64,000 nt of DNA, from assembly GCA_032717465.1 (NCBI GenBank), contig CM064657.1, positions 24,434,658-24,498,657 on the forward strand. Reading direction: 5' to 3'. Below, in pieces: positions 56,724 to 64,000 of the stretch. Origin of the DNA: Coenobita brevimanus. Its lineage: Eukaryota > Arthropoda > Malacostraca > Decapoda > Coenobitidae. The notes under the pieces were generated by a model that saw only the letters and a program-made list of their open reading frames with translations, was not told the origin of the DNA and made no database searches. A program made the position numbers and the translations under genes. Each line of letters opens with the position of its first letter. Position 1 is the first letter of the stretch.

Positions 56724-56840
56724 ATTGCTCGGGGTTGAATTTGGGTAATTGCATGTGGGGTTTGGTCGCCATTTTGTTAAATTTCCCTGTTTTGCTCCTA
56801 TCTGTATTCTGATCAGGTCAAGAACCACCGCTGCCACCAG
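56724..56840 (-). pseudogene. Gypsy-2 gag start and primer-binding site
   Basis: On the - strand this has TGGTGGCAGCGGTGG directly after LTR-5, then a leader and MATKPHMQLPKFNPEQ. The frame is cut at 56723 by Gypsy-1 and continues at 47050 (DINTYLSIVKPFLD). Confidence 0.85.
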
Positions 56841-58396
56841 TGTTATGCTAGGTGTTTTTAGGTCGACTTCTCGTCCTAAGAACACTAGCTACTGAGCCGG
56901 GGTTCTCTTTTGAGACCGAAACTAGAATACACAAGAGGAACAGGGCATAATAACTGGTCAACCACCCTTACACTTATCATCTTAGACTCATACAACACTG
57001 ATCACAATGTGAATACTATATGGGCACAATGCAATATACAGGCTTGAGAGTCACTATCTGGACAGGAGGACTCCGACAGGGCTACTGAAGTCTCGGGCTG
57101 CCTACAGGTGTTGGCCATGTGTGGGAGGGGTCCCTTCAGGCGTGCCTTCCCTCAGAGGGCATGGGACTACTCTCAGGGGCCACATCATCTGGAGTTGGCT
57201 GCTGGGTGGCGTGGAGAGGGGCCCTTCCTTAGTGGGGCCTTGATGGGGAGTTTGATCCTCAGGGCTGGGACTGAATAGGGAGAGTAGGTGTGCTTGCCTG
57301 TGCTCACTCTGAGAAGTAGGCTGCCGTCCAATAGGACTGGGGAGGTCATGTCCCGGGGTCCTGGGGCCATCCTTGGGAGTCTGTGGGCTGCGGTCTCTCT
57401 CGGGTTGCGTCGCTGTCAGGGGCTGCCTGCAGCGTCCCTTCCTTCGGGAGTCTGACAGCAGGTGATCTCATTCAGGCGCCAGTTGCACTGAACGGATCCC
57501 CGGGATCTTGATGGGGCCTCACCAGACCTCCTCCAGGTGAAGTTCCTCCTGGGGGCTGCCTCTGTGGGGAGAGAGGGAGAGGTGTCCCACTTGGCTTCTG
57601 GAGGGGTGTGTCAAGGAAGGGACGTCCTCAGCGGGGGAAAGACACAGGAGGTGAGGGGCGGGCAGTGACTGTGCCCTCCCTGGCCCGGCTGGTGGCTGTT
57701 GCCGAGGTCCCTAGGGCGACAGGTACAGAGCGACTGGTGACCGTCGCTGAGGTCCCTAGGGCAGAAGGTACAGAGCAGCTGCTAGCCGTCTCCTGCCTGC
57801 TGGTGCAGCTAGTGGCTATCACTGGGGCCCAGTTAGGTGGAGTGTGGCTGGTGACCATCGCTTGCCTGCTGGTGCGGCTAGTGGCCATCACTGAGGTCTT
57901 GTCCCCTGTGAGGACTGCAGGTGAGGTGCATCTAATGGCTGTCACCTGCCTGCCGGTGTGGCTAGTGGTTGTCACCTGCCTGCCAGTGCGGCTAGTGGCC
58001 GTCACCGAAGTCCTACTCCCGGGAGTGACTGCAGACGAAGGGCGGGCGGCAATTGTTCCTTCCTCAGTGTGGCTAGTGGCCATCACTGGGCTCTGCAGAG
58101 GGGAGGATGCAGCTGTAGAGAAGTCTGTGGCCGTCCTTTGCCTAGTGCGGCTAGTGGCTGTCACTTAGGTGCTGTCTGGTACCCCGAACCTGGCGAGGGT
58201 TGGTCTGGCTGGAGAGTAGTGCACCAGCACTGTGTATCGTTGGATCCATTGAGGGGAAGAGGGGCACAAGGTAGTAGGGGACATAGGCCCATCCTGCCTG
58301 GGCCTTATGCATGCCCTATGTGCCTCTCCATGGTCTCCCCCTGGGGTGTGTGTTGTGACATCCCTCTCGTGGTGTTTCATCGGGGTGGGCATTTCA
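56841..58396 (-). repeat. LTR-5: 5' LTR of Gypsy-2, 1556 bp
   Basis: In LTR sense it starts TGAAATGCCCACC (58396) and ends CTAGCATAACA (56841), next to the Gypsy-2 primer-binding site. The ATG at LTR position 5-7 (58392) opens a frame through RDVTTHTPGGD, then one TAA at 58165-58167. In the same frame, repeats with core SVTATSRTGRQ (57628-58164) follow. On the right lies 58397-58487, a Pro-rich Gypsy sequence that reads in frame into this LTR. Confidence 0.85.
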
Positions 58397-58487
58397 TTAG
58401 GGATTGGATTTCGGGAGGTTGTGGTGTTGTGTGAGGAGTAAGGTTGGTGGCCAGGGTTCGAGGGGGTGCATGAGGTGGTATGATAAG
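58397..58487 (-). pseudogene. Pro/Thr-rich Gypsy tail between LTR-5 and LTR-6
   Basis: On the - strand this encodes LIIPPHAPPRTLATN and TTTTSRNPIP, then runs into LTR-5 without a stop. It continues the Pro-rich sequence at 60306-60660, interrupted by LTR-6. Confidence 0.5.
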
Positions 58488-60305
58488 TGTAATGCTAGGT
58501 GTTTTAGGGTCGGCTTCCCGTCCCTCTAACGCCTAGTGTGTAGCTGAGCTCTCTTTCTAGACCGAAGCTTAGACAAATAGGAGAGAGGCAGGACACAAAA
58601 ACTCAAGGCAACAACCTTACACGTGTATTACTAAATTCTACAGTGGAACGGGTAGATGTCATGAATACAGATACACAGGACAATTATAATTCTTAGGCCT
58701 AGATATGGGTTAATAGTATTGCACAGGATACTACCCAGGTCAAGGTTGGGCAAGGTGAATAGCACTTAGGGCAGAGGTTTATATACTATTATTGCAGGAA
58801 GTTCAAGTTTTATATATTTGTGGAGTGGGTGGTACTATTTCACTGTTGGCAATTATTACTTTAACACTGGGGTCTGTGTATGATTTTAGTATGATGCGGC
58901 GTTATCAGATGGTAGTGTATTCACTGTAATAGACCCGTATTTCACTGCTTGGCCGTGTTCATGGCTTCACTGTTACTTTTATTCACTCCACCACTTTTAT
59001 ATTGTCACTGATGCTTCTCTCACCGACTTCCTTTATATGGTTAATTCACTGCTCTGCCTTCATATCATTAAGTCACGGACACTGTGCATTCCCTGTCACT
59101 CCTTTCGGGTCTGGGCATCGTGGCGATCAGATACAAGGGCGGCAGATGTGACCCAGCCTCACTACTGACGGCTCTGGGTTTTGCCGGGGGCCTCTGTGTT
59201 CAGGGGCCACGGGATCACGTGTACGGGCGTCCTCTCTTGTCCCGATCTGCAGGTGGCAAAGGGCCCCATGCTTTCGGGGCTTGGGGCAGGAGTACGGCCC
59301 TCAGGGCTGGGGCAGGATAACTGCCTGAACTTCTCGCTCAGGCGCCTGACAGAGGACGAAGATCTCTGGCATCTGGGTGTAGGGAGGTCCCGCCCGGGGG
59401 TCCTGGGAGCTGTCTGGGGGTCCCAAGGGCTGCGGTCCCCAGTGCTTGGTGGCGCCGTCAGGAAGGGGCTGCGGCGCCAGCCTATGTCGGGGTCCGTCAG
59501 GTGAGTCCTCTGCAGATCTGGCTGCAGGGAGAAGAGGCCAGGGGAAGTCACGGGGCCTCTCCAGTACTCCTCCAGGCTGGGGATTCCCTCTGAGTCGTAG
59601 GTCGGTGAACAGGAGTCAGCACCTGACGGAGGAGCGGCTACAGGCCGTCTCCTGCCATAGGACCCGGCTACCGGCCGTGGCCTTCTAGGGGTGCGGTTAC
59701 AGGCCATTGCTAAGGCCCGGCTACTGGCTGTGGCCTGTGGAAGGGGGCAGCTACAGTCTGACTCAGGGGCACCTTCAGAGCGGTTACAGGCCGTCTCCTG
59801 ACGAAGGCGGGAGTGGCTACAGGCCGTCTCATGTTTTCCCTCCGAGCAGCTACAGGCCATCTCCCGTTTTCCCTCAGAGTGGCTAGAGGCCGTCTCCTTC
59901 AGGAGGGTTGAGTGGCTACAGGCCGTCTCGGAAAGGACACCTTCAGAGCAGCTACAGGCCGTCTCCTAATGTAGGCGGTAGCGGTTGCAGGCTGTCTCCT
60001 GTTTTCCCTCAGAGCGGCTATAGGCCATCTCCTTCAAGAGGATTGCACAGCTACCGACCGTCTCAGGGGTGCTGACTGGAGCTGGAGTAACAGCTCCACC
60101 CTGATGTTGGTTGGGGAAGGCTCACCCGGAAGGTAGTCTTGTATTTCTGCTATGGTGGCGGTAGGTGAGCTCCGGGTCATAGGGGCACACAGCCTGGGCG
60201 GACTTATGTTGTTGTCACCCTGAGTCCCAGCGCGCTGTCGTTGCTCCTCTGTGGGCTCCTTCTGGGAGTGTTAGGTCGTCCCCTGTGGCACTATACTGCA
60301 TTTTA
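58488..60305 (-). repeat. LTR-6: solo LTR, 1818 bp
   Basis: In LTR sense it starts TAAAATGCAGTATAGTGCC (60305) and ends CTAGCATTACA (58488). The flanks are ATAAG (58483-58487) and ATAGG (60306-60310), a target duplication with one change. The region 58640-59150 is the AT-rich non-coding part. Confidence 0.88.
59162..60301 (-). pseudogene. LTR-6 ORF: whole gene in one frame with three stops
   Basis: From the ATG at LTR position 5-7 (60301), a single frame runs 380 codons to 59162. It has three internal stops and no frameshift. Order: MQYSATGDDLTL, CPYDPELTYRHHSRNTRLPS, GGAVTPAPVSTPE; then repeats ETACSHSTLLK, ETACSHSRLRQ and MACSCSEGK; then the C-module LEEYWRGPVTSPGLFSLQP, RTHLTDPDIG, PRTPGRDLPTPR, FRQLSCPSPEGRTPAPSPES. 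The stops are two TGA codons in the N-module and a TAG where other units have CAG. This is the clearest evidence that one gene spans the LTR. Confidence 0.75.
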
Positions 60306-60797
60306 ATAGGGTTTGGTGGTGGTGAGGGACTATATCTCTTGGGTGGTCGTGATTGTCAGCCTGATTTAATGCAGACCGGAGTATGACTCCTCCCGCTGAC
60401 AAGGTGTGAGAAGGAGGAGATGGAGTTGGTAGTAGACCTAGTGCTGTGCTGTCAAGTGTTAGGGTTTGGGGAGGTCTGGGGAGATGGTGATGATGATGAG
60501 GAGGTTGAGTTGTGGGTGGGAGATGGTTGGAAACGTGGGTGACCGCATGGGGTGGGGGGGGGATCAGTTTGGGGAAGTGGATGGAGCGGGACAAGTGGGG
60601 TAGGACGGAGAGGCAGCAGGGGTAGTGGTGGTGATGAGCATGCGGCTATAGGCAACGTCACTCTCAGACAAAAGTGGCTAACATGCAAGCCAGTTTTCTG
60701 AGCCGCTAGCCAAACTGATCCATGGTGAGCGTGATTTTGCTTGCGAGGGAAAATGGATAACAATTTTCATTCAGAGCTTGTTGATGTGATTAGAAAT
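60306..60797 (-). pseudogene. Pro/His-rich Gypsy tail and unassigned sequence
   Basis: The - frame 60594-60306 (PPPPHAVTHVSNHLPPTTQ) resembles the Pro-rich tail after integrase in Gypsy-1. 60660-60797 is unassigned and ends at GAAAT before LTR-7. Confidence 0.5.
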
Positions 60798-62848
60798 TGT
60801 AATGCTAGGTGTTTTAGGGTCGGCCTCCCGTCCCTAGAGCGCCAAGTGAGTAGCTGGGTTCTCTTTCTAGACCGGAGCTTAGACAAATAAGAGAGAGGCA
60901 GGACACAAAAACGCAAGGCAACACCTTACATGTGTATTACTAAATATTACACAGGAATGAGCTGATGTCACAAATACTAACAAGTGGACAATTATAATCC
61001 TTAGGCTGCAGATATGGAATAGTAATATCACGCAGGATACTGTACAAGACCAGATTGGTTAGAAGGAACAACACTTGAGCTAGACACTTATGTTGGTGGG
61101 GGAGTTTAGATTTCCTAGGCCGGTGGTGGTGGTTGTCTCGATTTCCCAGGGTAGCATTAATATTGTACACTGGGCCTAAGCATGACCTTATCCAGATGTG
61201 CCGTCACTGTTGCATAGAGTGTTCATTGTACCTTGGCCCGTAGATCACTTTTGCATTACTTTACTATGTACCCGTGTGGAGCCGGCGGTACTGGAATTTT
61301 GACTCAGGGGGCCTATGTATGATCTTACTATTGCACTATCTTTTCCACTACTTCCTTTTATGCTCTAACCACAGGCCAGATTTACTCTGTCACTCTTACA
61401 CTGTCTGTATGCTGCGTGTGTTCACTTTCACTAACCCTCAGGTCGGATGTGCAACAGTCAGGCGCAAGGGTGGCGGTGGAGTCTCAGCCTCCCTACTGAC
61501 GGGGCTGGAATCCTCCAGGGGCGGCTAGGTCCTGGGGGCGGGGGATAGAGCATAGGGGTGTCCCATCTCATCCGGCGCTGCTGGGGGCGTAGGAGCCCGA
61601 GGCTTCTGGGCTCGTGGTGGGAGTCTGGCCCTTTGGGCTGGGGCTGAACAGTCGCCTGAACTTCTGAGTCAGGCGCTTGACGGAGGATGAGGATCTCCGG
61701 TGTCTGGGTGCAGGGAGGTCCCACCTGGGGGTCTGGGGGGGCCGGTCGGGAGGCTGCAGTCTCCACAGGTCGGGGACGCCGTTAGGAATGAGCTGCGGCG
61801 TCGGCCGGCATCAGGGTCCGTCAAGGGAGTCTCCACCGGCTGCAGGGAGAGGAACCTGGTGGTGGTCACAGGGCCTCTCCAATACTTCTCCAGGCTGGGG
61901 GCTCCCTCCAAGTCGTGGGTAGGTGGACTGGGCTCAGCACCTGACGAAGGAGCAGCTTCAGGCCATGTCTGGCGGTAGGGCCCAGCTACTGGCCGCGGCT
62001 GTCTCGGAACACCTTCAGAGTAGCTACCGGCCACCTCCTGCAGGAGGGTAGAGTGGCTTCAGGCCGACTTTCTGGGGCCACCTTCAGAATGGCCTCTGGC
62101 TGTCTCCTGACAAAGGCGGGAGCTGCCTCTGACTGTCTCCTGATTGACCTCTGGAGCGGCTTCAGGACATCTCCTGTAGGAGGGTGAGCGGCTACCGGCA
62201 GTCTCTCCATGGGCACCTTCCCAGTGGCTTCCAGCTGTCTCCTGACAAAGGCGGGAACAGCTACCACCCATCTCCTGATTGGCCTCTGGAACGGCTTCAG
62301 GCCGTCTCCTGTAGGAGGGTGAGCGGTTGCAGGCCCTCTTTCCGAGGGGCACCTTCCGAGCGGCTTCAGGCTGTCTCCTGACAAAGGTGGGAGCGGCTTC
62401 AGGCTGTCTCCTCTTTTCCTCCAGTGCAGCTTCAGGCCGTCTCCTGTAGGAGGGTGAGCGGCTGCAGGCCATCTCTCCAAGGGGCACCTTCTGAGTGGCT
62501 TCAAGCTGTCTACTGACGATGGCAAGAGTGGCTTCAGGCCATCTCCTAGTTTCCTCCAGAGCTGCTTCCAGTCATCTATAGGAGCGTGAGTGGCTACCAG
62601 CTGTCTCAGGGGTGCTGTTAGGAACTGTAGAAACGGTTCCATCCCAGTCTGAACTGTGGGCAGCTCACCCTGCAGGTCGTCTTTTATTCCTGCTATGGTG
62701 GCAGCGGGCGAGTTCCGTGTCATAGGGGCGCGCTGCCCGGATGGACTTACGACGTTTCTGCCCAGAGCTCATTCGCGCCGTGTACACTCCTCTGTGGGCT
62801 TCTTCTGGTGGCTCATTGTGGTCTGTTTTGATGTCCTACTGCATTTTA
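60798..62848 (-). repeat. LTR-7: 3' LTR of a third Gypsy, 2051 bp
   Basis: In LTR sense it starts TAAAATGCAGTAGG (62848), directly after internal Gypsy sequence ending CCAACGGTGG, and ends CTAGCATTACA (60798). The outer flank is GAAAT. Repeats with ETAGSRSPSYRR and related units lie at 61960-62600. The C-module (LEKYWRGPVTTTRFLSLQ, TPLTDPDAGRRRSSF) lies near 61870-61700. The frame from the LTR ATG stops after two codons (CAG TAG). Confidence 0.85.
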
Positions 62849-62988
62849 CCACCGTTGGCTGGGAAAAAATCACAGCCTCGTGCCTGGAGGTGATAAACTC
62901 TTGTATCATAGGTGGTGTAGACTGGCTGGAAGTGTTGGAGAAGGGCGTGCCAGGCTGTGGTAGCATGATTTTCTTCGTGCAGTTCATC
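62849..62988 (-). pseudogene. End of Gypsy internal region before LTR-7
   Basis: The - frame encodes HATTAWHALLQHFQPVYTT and VYHLQARGCDFFPANGGK, homologous to 54440-54555 in Gypsy-1. It ends abruptly near 62989, where + strand integrase sequence begins. Confidence 0.75.
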
Positions 62989-64000
62989 GCAATGGGGCAT
63001 TAATTCCTGCCCCAGAGAGGATGGCATCTCGCCCTATGAGCGAGTGTTTGGAGAAACACCCCTCCTCCTGCCCCTTCGGCAGCACTTTCAACCCCCCGCT
63101 TCCACCCCCACCTCCGACCCCTTACACCATCTCAAACGACAACTGACACACCTACAAAACAACCTGGACCTCCAACCCCTACATGCCAGGCAATACTGTA
63201 ATGATCGCACAGCTTCCCTCCCCCCACAAGCTTGCCCTGCACTTTATGGGGCCACGCACCATCACTCACGTCCCTAACCCCTACCAGGTGACCATAGAAT
63301 ACCACAGCACGTCCCGCACCCTCAGAAACCGGTATGTCCGCCCATTTCACCCCCCCCACCTCCCTGGCTCCGGCCCTGCGCCCCACCCCACCCCCCACCC
63401 CTGTGCCACCTTCCTCTATCTCCTACGACTGCTATATCTCCCCCTCCCCTTCTCTCTCTCTCCCTCTCCCTCCCCCACCGCCCCCACCTCACCCCCTGCC
63501 ATGTCCAGCACCTCACCTGACAGCTCACCAACACCACCGAGCCCCCACACCTCCCCCACCCCATCACCACCTAGTACCCGGGCCACCATGCCCGACACCA
63601 AGTGTCCCACCCACACCCCTGCACCCTTACCGCCCACCACACCCCCGCCTCAACCTCTGCCCCCCTCCAACAACCAAACCCACCAACTGCCGCCCCCCCA
63701 CACCCCCTCCGTCTCACCCACCCCAGCTCCCATCCCTGCTTCCACCAGAGCTGCCCATATGCCCGCCCCACCACAAACCCCTACACCCACCCCCCGCTCC
63801 CTGCTTTGCGCTATCCACCCACCGACCACCCCCAAACCAACCGGCCATGCCCTGTGCCCATCACAAGGGGGCTGACGCTGCACGTCCCCCTCGCCACCCA
63901 CACCCACCCTCAGAACCACCACTACTCATTCTGGCTGCCTCTCCTGCCCACCCACCTGATTCACCCACTCTCCCACCCCACCCGCCTTCCTGCAAATTCA
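62989..64000 (+). pseudogene. Gypsy integrase C-terminus and Pro-rich tail (runs off the window)
   Basis: This matches 53223-54100 of Gypsy-1: GETPLLLPLRQHF, HLKRQLTHLQNNLDLQPL, GNTVMIAQLPSPHKL, ITHVPNPYQVTIEY and RTLRNRYVRPFH, followed by Pro/Ser/Thr-rich coding to about 63875. Its orientation is opposite to the adjoining 62849-62988 piece of the same family, so the junction is an inversion or a recombination point. Confidence 0.75.

Overview
The window is eukaryotic nuclear DNA, very probably from an arthropod. A malacostracan crustacean is my best guess from the mix of CR1, RTE, mariner, piggyBac, Tigger and Gypsy elements and the many microsatellites, but no marker fixes the species. One host gene is visible. 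It is the 3' part of a many-zinc-finger gene matching the ZNF423/ZNF521 (Oaz) family, with exons at 18847-19108 and 26905-29429 on the + strand. Its 7.8-kb intron is full of LINEs, and a mariner sits 28 bp past the stop codon. Almost everything else is nested transposable elements.

1-18.3 kb: an RTE-type LINE ('RTE-A') on the - strand is split by a 1.4-kb Tigger/pogo-like element (TA duplication, foldback interior) and by a nearly full-length CR1 LINE. That CR1 has an esterase-type ORF1 plus endonuclease/reverse transcriptase. Next come tRNA-like SINE modules and two copies of a second CR1 family ('CR1-a') on the + strand, each starting and ending at an (AC)n microsatellite. Each CR1-a copy carries its own piggyBac-like insertion in a TTAA site (11823-12850 and 14557-16308).

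18.3-35.8 kb: the Oaz exons; RTE-A copy 2 with RTE-B inserted in its endonuclease; RTE-B, which carries a PHD-like finger between its RT and C-terminal domain; the mariner; and a decayed RTE-B copy 2 that contains a LINE fragment and a SINE, the SINE itself holding an RTE-A insertion.

35.8-64 kb: a stack of Gypsy-type LTR retroelements. Matching 5-bp target duplications show a solo LTR (36054-44605) containing two more solo LTRs, one of which holds a fourth. Gypsy-1 (47056-56718, +) has both LTRs, gag and pol, and lies inside the gag of a second Gypsy on the - strand. More LTRs follow at 56841-62848.

Most interesting observation: these LTRs are 1.6-2.5 kb long and appear to encode protein. 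An ATG (or its degenerate form) sits at nucleotides 5-7 of the LTR in LTR sense. It opens a frame running through an N-terminal module, then a tandem-repeat block whose units are often multiples of 3 bp, and then a conserved C-terminal module. The C-terminal module is recognisable in several diverged LTRs, while the repeat block has been replaced or remodelled. In Gypsy-1 this frame is continuous with an internal reading frame across the 3' LTR border, a layout like nef or sag genes that overlap an LTR. All copies here are decayed, mostly by stop codons of the C-to-T or G-to-A type.
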